Assembly (NCBI RefSeq): GCF_000518705.1
Contig: NZ_JAEC01000022.1
Span: 37,003-101,002 of the forward strand
Reading direction: 5' to 3'
Length of the DNA: 64,000 nt
DNA from: Shewanella colwelliana ATCC 39565
GTDB lineage: Bacteria; Pseudomonadota; Gammaproteobacteria; Enterobacterales; Shewanellaceae
A program made the position numbers and the translations under genes. Below, piece by piece: positions 1 through 8,919 of this stretch (positions are counted from its first letter, which is position 1; each line of letters starts with the position of its first letter). The notes beneath the pieces are model-generated. The model did no database searches and had not been told where the DNA came from. It saw nothing but the letters and a program-made list of their open reading frames with translations.

Positions 1-464
1 CAATGAAGTTCCTCTATGGTGAACGATTGGTCGATGTGGATTATCACCTCGATCCCACCTTAACCATTCGGACGAATTTAAGTTTATTCAAACAGATAAT
101 TACTAATTTATTATCGAACGCTTATGCTCATGCGTTTAACGATCGGGAAAACGGTAAGCTGCGGATAGATGCTCAAGTGGACAATGACACAGTGACCATT
201 AAAATCCAAGATAATGGCGAAGGGATCAGCGATGAAGCCTCACCCCATATCTTCGAGCCCTTCTACACCACAACTCGCTCTCAAGGCGGAACTGGCCTTG
301 GTTTATCTGCCGCCTTCAATGCTGCAACCCTACTCCAAGGTAAAATACGCTATGAAAAAGAGTGTGAATTGGGCGGCGCCTGCTTTGTTATCTCTTTCCC
401 CGCAGAGGTGCTAGCACCAACACAAGCAGACTTAGGTTTCATGACCAAGTCATCATTCAGTTAA
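1..464 (+). CDS. Sensor histidine kinase, C-terminal ATPase domain (partial, 5' end outside window)
   Basis: The frame is open from the left edge, so the gene starts upstream and only about 153 C-terminal residues are seen. They form the HATPase_c catalytic domain of a two-component sensor kinase: an N box (NLLSNAYAHAF), a G1 box (DNGEGIS), an F box (IFEPFYTT) and a G2 box (GGTGLGLSAA). This domain binds ATP and phosphorylates the conserved His of the dimerisation domain, which is missing here. The order and spacing fit a PAS/HisKA-type kinase of the NtrB-like branch. Partner regulator and signal cannot be seen. No clear terminator follows before the convergent pepT. Confidence 0.9.
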   Translation, partial: MKFLYGERLVDVDYHLDPTLTIRTNLSLFKQIITNLLSNAYAHAFNDRENGKLRIDAQVDNDTVTIKIQDNGEGISDEASPHIFEPFYTTTRSQGGTGLGLSAAFNAATLLQGKIRYEKECELGGACFVISFPAEVLAPTQADLGFMTKSSFS

Positions 465-569
465 CCTCTACTTAGGGTATTACTCAATAATGACCAAACC
501 GCGTTACTCTTATCCAATTCTGCATGGCAAATAATGAGTAATGCAGAGCTAAGCATCCCCCAAACCGTA

Positions 570-1805
570 TTAGTCAGACTCTTGGTAGCGCTTCGCTGTT
601 AGCAGCGCAATTTCAATAATTACTTCAGTGGCCTTTATCATGGACTCTAAACAGATAAATTCGTGCTTACCATGAAAGTTATGCCCACCAGTAAACAGGT
701 TTGGACAAGGTAAGCCCATGTAAGACAGACGACTGCCATCAGTTGCACCGCGAATCGGCTCAATAACTGGCTGTACATTGCGGTTTTGCATCGCCTGTTT
801 AGCAATATCGATAATATGTTGATGACCATGAAACTGATCACGCATATTAAAATAGCTATCGGTTATCTCTACCGACAATTCACCACCTAGCAGATCGGCA
901 TTACAGCGCTCTACTCGTTCAGTTAACCAACGTTTTCGCTGCTCAAACAGATCGATATCGAAATCACGGATCAGATAGGTCAGCTGCGCTTGTTCTGTCA
1001 CGCCATGCATATCAATGAGATGGAAGAAACCGTCGTAGCCCTGGCTATTCTCTGGTGTATCTCCCAGTGGCATCTTTGCGTGAAAACGTGCAGCCATACT
1101 CTGTGCGTTGATCATCACACCAAAAGCGGTGCCAGGATGACAGTTATTACCTTTCGCTGTGACTACCGCCGTTGCGCCATTGAAGTTTTCAAACTCTAAG
1201 CTACCAATACCGCCACCATCAACCGTATAAGCCCACTCAGCCCCAAAATCCGCAACATCAAAACCGTCCGCACCTCGGCCAATCTCCTCATCAGGGGTAA
1301 AACAGAGACGAATCTCGCCATGCTGCGACGCGGGGTCCTCAAGTAAGCTTGCCAATGCGGTCACAATCTCAGCAATGCCAGCCTTATCATCACCGCCTAA
1401 CAAACTGGTGCCGTCTGTGGTGATAAGCGTCTGACCAACGTAGTTATTTAACACAGGAAACTCAGTGACACTCAGATTTTCGCTGGCATTCAGGCGGATA
1501 TCGGTACCTGCATAATTTTCAATAATCTGAGGGTTAACATGCGCGCCATTAAAATCAGGAGCAGTATCGAGATGAGCAATAAAACCAATAACAGGCACAC
1601 CAGCAACCGTAGCGGGGACAGTTGCAGTCAGGTATCCGTTTTCAGTTAAGTTGACCTCACTGAAACCCAACTTGATCAACTCTTGCTTCAACTGATCGGC
1701 CAGTGCCATTTGCCCAAATGTGCTAGGACATTGTTGTTGCTTGGGATCTGATTGAGTATCGAACTGAATGTAACGTAAAAATCGATTTAAGATGGCCTGT
1801 TTCAT
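570..1805 (-). CDS. pepT: Peptidase T (tripeptide aminopeptidase)
   Basis: Cytoplasmic M20B zinc aminopeptidase that removes N-terminal residues from tripeptides. With the start at 1805 the protein is 411 residues and its metal ligands fall at the positions I recall for E. coli PepT: H78 and D80 in the AHLDTAPD motif, D140 in GGDDKAG, E173/E174 in TPDEEIGRG, and a C-terminal His in GGHNFHGKHEF. This agreement supports the internal ATG over the 17-residue longer open frame (to 1856). It lies downstream of tcdA on the same strand with about 130 bp between them, so it may have its own promoter. No anomaly seen. Confidence 0.95.
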   Translation of the reverse strand: MKQAILNRFLRYIQFDTQSDPKQQQCPSTFGQMALADQLKQELIKLGFSEVNLTENGYLTATVPATVAGVPVIGFIAHLDTAPDFNGAHVNPQIIENYAGTDIRLNASENLSVTEFPVLNNYVGQTLITTDGTSLLGGDDKAGIAEIVTALASLLEDPASQHGEIRLCFTPDEEIGRGADGFDVADFGAEWAYTVDGGGIGSLEFENFNGATAVVTAKGNNCHPGTAFGVMINAQSMAARFHAKMPLGDTPENSQGYDGFFHLIDMHGVTEQAQLTYLIRDFDIDLFEQRKRWLTERVERCNADLLGGELSVEITDSYFNMRDQFHGHQHIIDIAKQAMQNRNVQPVIEPIRGATDGSRLSYMGLPCPNLFTGGHNFHGKHEFICLESMIKATEVIIEIALLTAKRYQESD

Positions 1806-1934
1806 ATCATAATATCCGCAGAAAAAGTCGACCGAGGATAACAAGCTCATCCACATCGACTTTAGACCTACATCAATTTTTTACAATATAAGCGTGATAA
1901 ATCCCGTCACATTTTATGGCAGAAATAATGCCTA

Positions 1935-2747
1935 CTAGGCTTTAGCCGCCAATTTAGTTAATACTCGACTGGCGGCCACAAAACCAAACGTGCCGGTAAC
2001 CACGGTCACCGCACCAAAACCAGACGCACAATCCATACGCATACTGCCATCGGCACTCGCCTTGGTACTACACACTGAACCGTCACCTTGCGGATACACT
2101 AACTGCTCAGTCGAAAAGACTGCTTCAATACTAAAGCGACGCTGTACATTTTTAGAAAAGTTGTACTCTCGGCGAAGGATATTCCTCACTTTAGCAAGTA
2201 AAGGATCTTGATAGGTTTTAGCGAGATCGGTGACCTGGATCTGTGTCGGATCGGTTTGCCCGCCTGCACCGCCAACCGTAACAATAGGCAGTTTCTGACG
2301 CTTGCACCATGCAATCAAAGCTGCCTTGGGTTTTACCGCATCGATACAATCAACAACGTAGTCTAAATCACCACCGGCTTTTTTACCGTTAAAGTACTCG
2401 CTGAGGTTATCTAGGGTAATGAAGTCTTCCACTTCATTGACTTGGCAATCAGGATTAATTTGACGAATACGTTCAGCCATCACTTCGACTTTCGACTCAC
2501 CAATCGTCTCTTTAAGTGCATGAATTTGCCTATTAGTATTGGTTACGCAAATATCATCAAGATCGATAAGCGTTATTTTGCCAATTCCGCTACGCGCCAA
2601 TGCTTCAGCAGCCCAAGTCCCTACACCACCAATACCCACCACGACAACGTGCGACTGAGCAAAACAGTGCAACGCCTTGGTTCCATATAATCGACCAATT
2701 CCGGAAAAACGATTTAAATAGGCATCAGATAATGTTGCTTGGCTCAA
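1935..2747 (-). CDS. tcdA: tRNA threonylcarbamoyladenosine dehydratase
   Basis: E1-like (ThiF/MoeB) enzyme that cyclises t6A37 in ANN-decoding tRNAs to ct6A, using ATP to activate the carboxylate (formerly CsdL/YgdL). The 270 residues contain the nucleotide-binding loop VVVVGIGGVGTWAAEAL (about residues 34-50), the acidic strand IDLDDICVTNTNRQ, and the DCIDAVKPKAALI segment typical of the family. Length matches E. coli TcdA (about 268). There is no CsdA/CsdE next to it here. The nearest upstream gene is the divergent porin, 375 bp away. Confidence 0.93.
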   Translation of the reverse strand: MSQATLSDAYLNRFSGIGRLYGTKALHCFAQSHVVVVGIGGVGTWAAEALARSGIGKITLIDLDDICVTNTNRQIHALKETIGESKVEVMAERIRQINPDCQVNEVEDFITLDNLSEYFNGKKAGGDLDYVVDCIDAVKPKAALIAWCKRQKLPIVTVGGAGGQTDPTQIQVTDLAKTYQDPLLAKVRNILRREYNFSKNVQRRFSIEAVFSTEQLVYPQGDGSVCSTKASADGSMRMDCASGFGAVTVVTGTFGFVAASRVLTKLAAKA

Positions 2748-3122
2748 GGTGTGCTCCCACAGGAATAAACAAACGCGCTGATTTTATCCTAATCCATGAC
2801 AAAGCGACAATGAAAAACCCTGCGACGAATGTTAATGGATACTGGGAGTTAATTAATAGGCACAACAATAATGTTAAGCCCGTTAATTTTAAGTTTAAGC
2901 TAATGTTTTCACTTGTAAAAATATATGACTAATATCACACCGGATAAACTATTTGTGATAGTGATCACAAATGGCGCAACTGAAAAACTGCAAACTTGCG
3001 GTCGGAAAATACAGATATAGATCACCCACATTTGCCTCCATTTATGTGGGTCATTTAACAACCTGAACATCATTAGCTAAAAACTAAGGCTTTGACATAA
3101 AAGCCGTAATCGCTACAGGAAG
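2748..3122. other. Intergenic control region between tcdA and first porin
   Basis: A 375-bp AT-rich region between divergent genes. It holds the CRP-type palindrome at 2951-2972 and a purine-rich Shine-Dalgarno site (ACAGGAAG) just before the porin ATG at 3123. No small gene or hairpin of note was seen elsewhere in it. Confidence 0.6.
2951..2972. promoter_or_regulatory. CRP (or FNR-like) operator upstream of porin
   Basis: A perfect 22-bp palindrome: ATTTGTGAT, four spacer bases, ATCACAAAT. The core TGTGA-N6-TCACA is the CRP consensus. The inner GTGAT-N4-ATCAC also matches 8 of 10 positions of the FNR/EtrA consensus, so which regulator binds is not settled by sequence. It lies about 150 bp before the porin start and about 200 bp before tcdA on the other side. 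Confidence 0.8.
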
Positions 3123-4187
3123 ATGAAAATGAAAAAAACTGTTCTATCTGCAACTATTATTTCTGCACTGGCTGCGACCTCTTTTACTGCGCTGGCAGAC
3201 GGTCCCAATTTCTACGGTCGCGCCGATCTTGCCTTCACAAATTCAGACAACGGTATTGCCACTCAAAACCAGAAAGACGGCACAGTGATTGAGAACAACT
3301 TCTCATGGTTAGGTGTTAAAGGCACTGAAAAAATCAATGATGGCTTAGAAGTGATCTATCAGATGGAGTTTGGTGTCAGCAACTTTGACAACTCAAACAA
3401 TACCTTTGCCGCACGTAATACATTCCTTGGTTTAAAGACGGCAGCGGGTACTGCGCTTGTTGGTCGTAATGACACAGTATTTAAAGCCTCTGAAGGCGGT
3501 TTTGATCTATTTGGCAACACCAATTCAGATATCGACCTGTTAGCCGCAGGCCAATCTCGTAGCGCTGATGGTATTAGTTACTACTCACCAAAGATTGCCG
3601 ATCTTATTACCCTGAATGCCACCTATTTAGTTGAAGATAACTACGTGAAATATGATGGCACTGAGCGAGTTGACGCTGGCAATATGTATGCCTTAAGCGC
3701 GACAATTGGTGACAAAGCCCTTAAAGCACAAAACTACTATGTTTCTGCTGCATACAACGATAGCATCGACGACGTTAAAGCTTACCGTGGTGTCGCACAA
3801 GTCAAGCTAGGCAACGTGATTGTCGGTGGTTTCTATCAAAACAGTGAACACGTTGATAGCAAGTACGCTAACCTAGAAGGCGATACCTACTTCGTTAATG
3901 CTGCTTATGTAATGGGTGACCTTAAACTTAAAGCCATGTACGGTAACGACAACTCTGGCTTAGGAAAGTATGTGAGCCGTTATGTTGGCAACGCTGATGG
4001 TGCCGGCATGGAAACTGTGTCGAATGTTGACCTACAGCAGTTCAGCGTTGGTGCTGACTACCGTATTAGCAAAAGTACCCTGTTCTATGGCCACTATACT
4101 AAGTACGATGGCGACCTTATGTTAGGTGGTTCAAAGCAAGATCTAGGCGATGATATCTTCACCGTGGGCATGCGTTTCGATTTCTAA
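3123..4187 (+). CDS. OmpC-family trimeric porin, copy 1
   Basis: General diffusion porin of the outer membrane. The 354-residue product starts with a signal peptide ending in TSFTALA, so the mature protein begins DGPNFYGR, followed by alternating beta strands and a C-terminal Phe (MRFDF), the usual BamA recognition end. PEFG-like porin signatures are seen (VIYQMEFGVSN, RNTFLGLKTAAGTALVGRNDT). It is followed by a strong terminator and then a paralog of nearly the same length, so this is a tandem duplication with separate transcription. Start: ATG at 3123 with ACAGGAAG before it; the ATG two codons on is a less likely alternative. Confidence 0.93.
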   Translation: MKMKKTVLSATIISALAATSFTALADGPNFYGRADLAFTNSDNGIATQNQKDGTVIENNFSWLGVKGTEKINDGLEVIYQMEFGVSNFDNSNNTFAARNTFLGLKTAAGTALVGRNDTVFKASEGGFDLFGNTNSDIDLLAAGQSRSADGISYYSPKIADLITLNATYLVEDNYVKYDGTERVDAGNMYALSATIGDKALKAQNYYVSAAYNDSIDDVKAYRGVAQVKLGNVIVGGFYQNSEHVDSKYANLEGDTYFVNAAYVMGDLKLKAMYGNDNSGLGKYVSRYVGNADGAGMETVSNVDLQQFSVGADYRISKSTLFYGHYTKYDGDLMLGGSKQDLGDDIFTVGMRFDF

Positions 4188-4672
4188 CGCCCACCTCTTT
4201 GCCAGAAAAAGCGATCTCTATGGTCGCTTTTTTTCGTTTTGTATTCGAAACAGCCACTAACGCCAATTTTGCACTTCCATCTCCCCTTCATCACTCGACA
4301 ATGCGATCAATGGCACAATTTGACTATATTTCACGGCATTTACTAGCAAGTTGACTACAATTTCAGCATCTACTTATTAAGCTACAAATTAATTACAGTT
4401 TAATTTCGGTCACCAGGTTCTAAGTAGATGAAAAGCTCCAACTTTACAACAATTGACCATTTTTCACACAAAGCATGCAGATTGTTCACAATTTCAGCCT
4501 TAAGCGAATGTGGATGGGCAAAAATTTGATCTATACCACAATCTTACTGCCATAAAACTGTAAACTTCTGGCCACCTTTGTTACAAGAATGGAAGCTTGG
4601 AGCAAACTATTAAAACTATGTTAATAACCATTAAAAAATGGAAAAAGAACTAAGTTCTTGGGAGCACAACAC
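4188..4672. other. Intergenic region between tandem porins
   Basis: 485 bp, AT-rich after the terminator at 4205-4236. It must carry the promoter of the second porin, and the Shine-Dalgarno GGGAG at 4660-4664 is clear. No CRP palindrome like that of copy 1 was seen, so the two porins appear to be controlled differently. Confidence 0.5.
4205..4236 (+). terminator. Intrinsic terminator of porin copy 1
   Basis: AAAAAGCGA and TCGCTTTTTTT arms around a short TCTCTATGG-type loop, followed by a T run. Confidence 0.85.
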
Positions 4673-5689
4673 ATGAAAAAATCTCTAATCTCTGCATCAG
4701 TAGCATCTATCATTGCACTAACATCATTCGGCGCGCTAGCCGATGGTCCAAACTTCTATGGTCGTTTAGACTTAACGGTAACTAACTCTGACACAGGCCT
4801 CACTACTCGCGAAGGTAAAGAAGGTACAGTACTAGAGAACAACTTTTCTCACTTAGGTGTTAAAGGCTCAGAAAAGATTTCTGACGGAATCGATATTATC
4901 TACCAGATGGAATTCCAAGTTGAAAACACTTCAACAAACAGTGATGTTTTCAAGGCGCGTAACACTTACCTAGGTCTTAAGAGCGCAGCTGGTACAATTC
5001 TAGTTGGTCGTAACGACACAGTATTCAAGCAAGCTGAAGGTGGTATCGATCTATTCGGTAACTCAAACGCCGATATCGACCGTCTAGTGGGTGCACAAAC
5101 TCGTAGCGCTGATGGTATCTGGTACTACTCGCCAAAAATTGCTGACCTACTGACCATCAATGCAACTTACCTAATGGAAGATAACCAAGCTTCTGATGAC
5201 AGCCAATATGCTGTTAGCGCAACGATTGGTGACAAGAAGCTAAAAGCACAAAACTACTATGTAGCTGGTGCTTACAACAAAGCTATCGCTGATATGGATG
5301 CTTACCGTGGTGTGGCTCAAGTTAAGCTAGGTGGATTTAAGATTGGCGGCCTGTTCCAAAACTCAGAAAGTATTAGCAAGCCAAACCTTGAAGGTAACTC
5401 ATACTTCGTTAACGTAGCTTACAACCTAAATGGTGTTAACTTAAAAGCTGAATACGGTAAAGATGAAGCAGGTCTAGGTGTCTATGCTAAGCGCTCAGGC
5501 ATTCAAACTGCAGATACTACAGATGTAAACATCACTTCTATCGTTGTCGGTGCGGATTACAAGGTGGCTAAATCAACTATGGTTTATGGTCACTACGCAA
5601 TGTATGACGGCGATTACAAAGCTGCTGGTATCAAAACTGATTTAGAAGATGACAACGTATTCACTGTTGGTGTTCGTTACAACTTCTAA
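4673..5689 (+). CDS. OmpC-family trimeric porin, copy 2
   Basis: Paralog of the preceding porin, 338 residues from the ATG at 4673. The open frame reaches 4658 through a TTG, but the GGGAG site 8 nt before 4673 decides the start. The signal peptide ends TSFGALA and the mature protein starts DGPNFYGRLD, the same as copy 1. It ends YNF. Shared blocks include VLENNFSHLGVKGSEKIS and LVGRNDTVFK; loops differ and copy 2 is shorter, mainly in external-loop regions. Codon choice looks more biased than in copy 1, as in highly expressed genes. Function: passive uptake of small hydrophilic solutes through the outer membrane. Confidence 0.93.
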   Translation: MKKSLISASVASIIALTSFGALADGPNFYGRLDLTVTNSDTGLTTREGKEGTVLENNFSHLGVKGSEKISDGIDIIYQMEFQVENTSTNSDVFKARNTYLGLKSAAGTILVGRNDTVFKQAEGGIDLFGNSNADIDRLVGAQTRSADGIWYYSPKIADLLTINATYLMEDNQASDDSQYAVSATIGDKKLKAQNYYVAGAYNKAIADMDAYRGVAQVKLGGFKIGGLFQNSESISKPNLEGNSYFVNVAYNLNGVNLKAEYGKDEAGLGVYAKRSGIQTADTTDVNITSIVVGADYKVAKSTMVYGHYAMYDGDYKAAGIKTDLEDDNVFTVGVRYNF

Positions 5690-5713
5690 TCATCTTGCCT
5701 AACGCATAGATGA

Positions 5714-5743
5714 TAAAAAAGGCGACCTCTGGTCGCCTTTTTT
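5714..5743. terminator. Bidirectional terminator, porin copy 2 / tpm
   Basis: AAAAAAGGCGACC, loop TCT, GGTCGCCTTTTTT: perfect arms with A and T runs on either side, between convergent genes. Confidence 0.9.
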
Positions 5744-5775
5744 GTTTATGCTTTGATTCGTCTATTTGCTAATCG

Positions 5776-6435
5776 TTAGCCCTTTCTTTTTAAACGGTAT
5801 ACAGACTCGGTCAGCCAAGGCACCTGTTTTTTCAGAAAACGGGGATTGTCTGCCAACACATCTTCGCAACTCAACCGCTCAACCTCAAAGTACTCACTCA
5901 TGTGCGCCATGATCCAATCATCTGACACAGCAAATGGCGGGCCATTAAGCGTCTCTTGTGGGTAGTCTAAGGTCACTAGCACGCCTAAGCTACTGGGTGG
6001 AATAAGTTTAGCAAGTTGCTGAACGTAACTTAAGCGCATCGCCTCTGGCCAGGCAATGAGCGCAGCTCTATCATAAAAGCCACTGATATCTGATAAGTAA
6101 TCGCTTGGAAGGGTAAAAAAATCGCCTTGATAAAGTGTGACCTGCTCGGTCTGATAACAGGCGTGCTCGCCTTGAAAGGATTTAGTGACGGCAAGTTGAT
6201 TGTCACTAAAGAACTGCTCTACAGCATCGGCGCTTAACTCGCAGCCAATCACTTCATGCCCTTGTTCGGCTAAGTAACACAGATCTAAGCTTTTACCGCA
6301 CAGCGGCACAAAAACCTTAGCGCCTGGGTTAAGCTTTAATTGAGGCCAATTCGCAATTAATAATGCATTGACCTCATCAAGATGAAAACCTATTTGCTGT
6401 GATGCCCATTTATCATGCCAAAAGCTAGGTTGCAT
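5776..6435 (-). CDS. tpm: Thiopurine S-methyltransferase
   Basis: SAM-dependent methyltransferase acting on thiopurines and, in bacteria, on selenite/tellurite-type compounds. The 219-residue form from 6435 fits the bacterial TPMT length (about 218) and begins [18 protein letters not shown], the family N terminus. The longer frame to 6462 lacks support, while CGGAG precedes 6435 by about 8 nt. SAM-binding blocks: [12 protein letters not shown] and [10 protein letters not shown]; the [11 protein letters not shown] block is also typical. It stands alone between the porins and a small Cys-rich gene. Confidence 0.93.
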   Translation of the reverse strand: MQPSFWHDKWASQQIGFHLDEVNALLIANWPQLKLNPGAKVFVPLCGKSLDLCYLAEQGHEVIGCELSADAVEQFFSDNQLAVTKSFQGEHACYQTEQVTLYQGDFFTLPSDYLSDISGFYDRAALIAWPEAMRLSYVQQLAKLIPPSSLGVLVTLDYPQETLNGPPFAVSDDWIMAHMSEYFEVERLSCEDVLADNPRFLKKQVPWLTESVYRLKRKG

Positions 6436-6533
6436 AGTCCACTCCGAAAATTCACTATGCACAGCACTTTAATCGCATCATCAACGAGATGCAAAGCGAA
6501 CCCCTAAAATACGCTATTTAACCCGAGTTCAGA

Positions 6534-6878
6534 TTATTTTATGTCTATAGCCTTCTGAACGCGCCTTAACCAGACACAATTTTCGCACTCACAATTTCGT
6601 CGGGACAGGTGATGAGGCGTCAGGCTAGAATCAATAAAATCAACGGCAATTAACAATTGCTGTTTTAATTCTTCCACTGACTTTTGTTCCACCGCCACCA
6701 ACTCATCGTTGTGATTCATCCAGACACACTCCATCCCTTGATGGCACTGAATACAATCCATATCGGTACTGTTGAAAAAACCAGCATGAGGACAGAACTT
6801 CAACTCCATAGATTGCACAATGCGCTTTCTCGGATATTCCAACAACTCGATCAATAGGGCTTTGTCTGATTCAGTCAT
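6534..6878 (-). CDS. Small Cys-rich protein of unknown function
   Basis: 114 residues, not recognised. It has two cysteine clusters: FCPHAGFFNSTDMDCIQCHQGMEC in the first half (Cys/His pattern fit for a metal site) and RRNCECENCVWLRRV near the C terminus. This pattern suggests zinc or another metal holding the fold together, but this is inference. A strong Shine-Dalgarno (GAGGAGGGC) precedes the ATG, which supports it as a real gene. It is 71 bp or so upstream of tpm on the same strand and may be co-transcribed with it. Confidence 0.7.
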   Translation of the reverse strand: MTESDKALLIELLEYPRKRIVQSMELKFCPHAGFFNSTDMDCIQCHQGMECVWMNHNDELVAVEQKSVEELKQQLLIAVDFIDSSLTPHHLSRRNCECENCVWLRRVQKAIDIK

Positions 6879-7085
6879 AATGCCCTCCTCGCTTTTATTA
6901 GTATTTTCTCTTAAATAAGAGGCTTATGTTTATATTAGCTTCAGGTTACCGTTATGTGTATGTAACAGAATTGATGTAGGTCAATATCTACTCCGAAAAT
7001 ATCAGTTAGGAATCACACTGTTGAAAAATCTAGCAATTGGACTCTACTGCCTGTTCTTGCTATAAAAACGTATCTCATAGACAAG

Positions 7086-8915
7086 ATGCCAATCATGCCC
7101 AATACCATTGCTCCAAGCCCTTCACTGCAACACTTCTATATCTCTGAAGAGCAGTCTATTTATCTGTTAAAAGCCGACGATGCGCGTAAACATCGCGCCT
7201 GGATCCGCCTGTGTAAACAGCAATTGAACAAATTGGGCTACAGCGATATCGAACTGGTCGGCAAAGGCGCTTACGGTTTTGTGTTTGCCGGAGTAGATAA
7301 ACAACACAATGCCCATGTGTTTAAGTTCTCAAGACTCACCTTGCCCCAACACATACAGGACAGACTGGAAGAGGAAGCTTTTATGCTCTCTCAGGTGATT
7401 CACCCCAATGTGCCACCTGTAATTAAGTTTGAACATGTCGGCAAACAGGGCATATTAGTGATGGCACGAGCGCCAGGTGAAGACTTAGATAAACTATGCT
7501 TACGACATGGCGCGCTGCCAGTCTCAATGATCATGAGTATCGCTCGCCAACTCGCCCATATCGTGCAGTATCTACATCACGGCCGCCCATTGGTACACGG
7601 TGATATTAAGCCCTCCAATTTAGTCTACGACATCCATAGCAATCACCTATCTCTGATCGATTGGGGCTCTGCAGTCTTTGCCCAGCGAGACGGTCAGGGC
7701 AAGCCTGTTAACGGTAATGTGATGGATCTAATGTCGAGCGACCAACAACACACTAATGCACGCATGGGGGATGTCTACTTTATTGGTGACGACCAGCTCA
7801 ATGGCGCCCTCTCTAGCCCCCGTTTTGATGAACAAGGCGTGGCGGCAACCCTCTACGCATTAGCTTCAGGTCAAGCCAGCCGATTTGGCAGTAGAGTGAT
7901 CCCAGCCACCAGCATAGGCTTGCCAATTGAGCTAGCCAGAACCTTAGATGGTATGCTCAGCGATGACCCCGATACTCGCAATCGTGCTGGCGATTATTTT
8001 CTAAAAAGTATGTCCCACAGCCATAGACTGCACCTTCCTGACATAGCCAAGCCATCGATTCAGCCAGAGATACCAGTATGGGAGTTAACCCGTGGTAAAG
8101 ATGTCGAAACGGTCACCTACAGCTCACGTAAGTCATTTCTCAAGGAACATAATGGCGACGACCCCATTGAAAAAATGGACGATCTTCAACTAGAGAAATA
8201 TTACCGTAACTTTATGGCAGGCATGGGCGATACCGAAAAAGGGTTTATCGCCGCCGTGGGGCGCGTGGGTCAATATTCAATAGTTGGTGGGCTTGCCATC
8301 CATTGGCAGGAGTCGGGCGTGTATATCGACTCTAACCTTGCGACCTATAACAGCGAGGAAAAAGCCGCACTCATTTTGGCCGTGAACAATATGGTGACGT
8401 TAGCGCGAGGCATCAAACGCATCGGTGTCTTTAAAGCCTGTTTCTTTAACGCTCGTGACACCTTACATCTCGAGCGTAACGATACCACCGAGCCATTTAC
8501 CCCTAGCGCCGATCAGCAGTTGCCTTTTGAAGTGGGCGATGTGCCATCACTCGAAGATAAATCACGGCTACATTCCTATTTCGAAGATGGTCGAGATCCC
8601 GATGAAAACTTAGAGCTGCCCAAGGAGATCATGACGGAACTAGGTTGGATCAACCAAATCCACCATACTGGCTGCATTATCTTTGAGGTATTACCTAATC
8701 ACATGAAAATTCATAGCTACTTAAGGCTACTCAACCCGAGGAAACAAGCGGCATTTCGTGCCAGTCTCGACCGAATTTTAAGTCATGTGGGAAAAATACA
8801 AGGAAAGGGCGTCTCAGGGTTTATGAAACTCCCTTATAAGAATACGCGTCGCTTTAATCACTTAGATAGACTTGAAGACAACTTCTACCCTAAAAACCCC
8901 AAAGCGATGAGTTAA
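7086..8915 (+). CDS. Ser/Thr protein kinase-like protein with long C-terminal domain
   Basis: 609 residues. The first about 330 form a eukaryotic-like kinase fold: glycine loop GKGAYGFVF (59-67), candidate ATP lysine K80 in HVFKFSR, helix-C glutamates near 95-97, catalytic loop HGDIKPSNLVYD (171-182, HGD in place of HRD) and metal loop DWG (192-194, in place of DFG). All key catalytic residues are present, so it is likely active. The remaining about 280 residues are not recognised. No membrane segment is seen. The ATG at 7086 has no good Shine-Dalgarno; a second ATG lies at 7095. It ends four bases before the stop of convergent fxsA. Confidence 0.8.
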   Translation: MPIMPNTIAPSPSLQHFYISEEQSIYLLKADDARKHRAWIRLCKQQLNKLGYSDIELVGKGAYGFVFAGVDKQHNAHVFKFSRLTLPQHIQDRLEEEAFMLSQVIHPNVPPVIKFEHVGKQGILVMARAPGEDLDKLCLRHGALPVSMIMSIARQLAHIVQYLHHGRPLVHGDIKPSNLVYDIHSNHLSLIDWGSAVFAQRDGQGKPVNGNVMDLMSSDQQHTNARMGDVYFIGDDQLNGALSSPRFDEQGVAATLYALASGQASRFGSRVIPATSIGLPIELARTLDGMLSDDPDTRNRAGDYFLKSMSHSHRLHLPDIAKPSIQPEIPVWELTRGKDVETVTYSSRKSFLKEHNGDDPIEKMDDLQLEKYYRNFMAGMGDTEKGFIAAVGRVGQYSIVGGLAIHWQESGVYIDSNLATYNSEEKAALILAVNNMVTLARGIKRIGVFKACFFNARDTLHLERNDTTEPFTPSADQQLPFEVGDVPSLEDKSRLHSYFEDGRDPDENLELPKEIMTELGWINQIHHTGCIIFEVLPNHMKIHSYLRLLNPRKQAAFRASLDRILSHVGKIQGKGVSGFMKLPYKNTRRFNHLDRLEDNFYPKNPKAMS

Positions 8916-8919
8916 ATGA

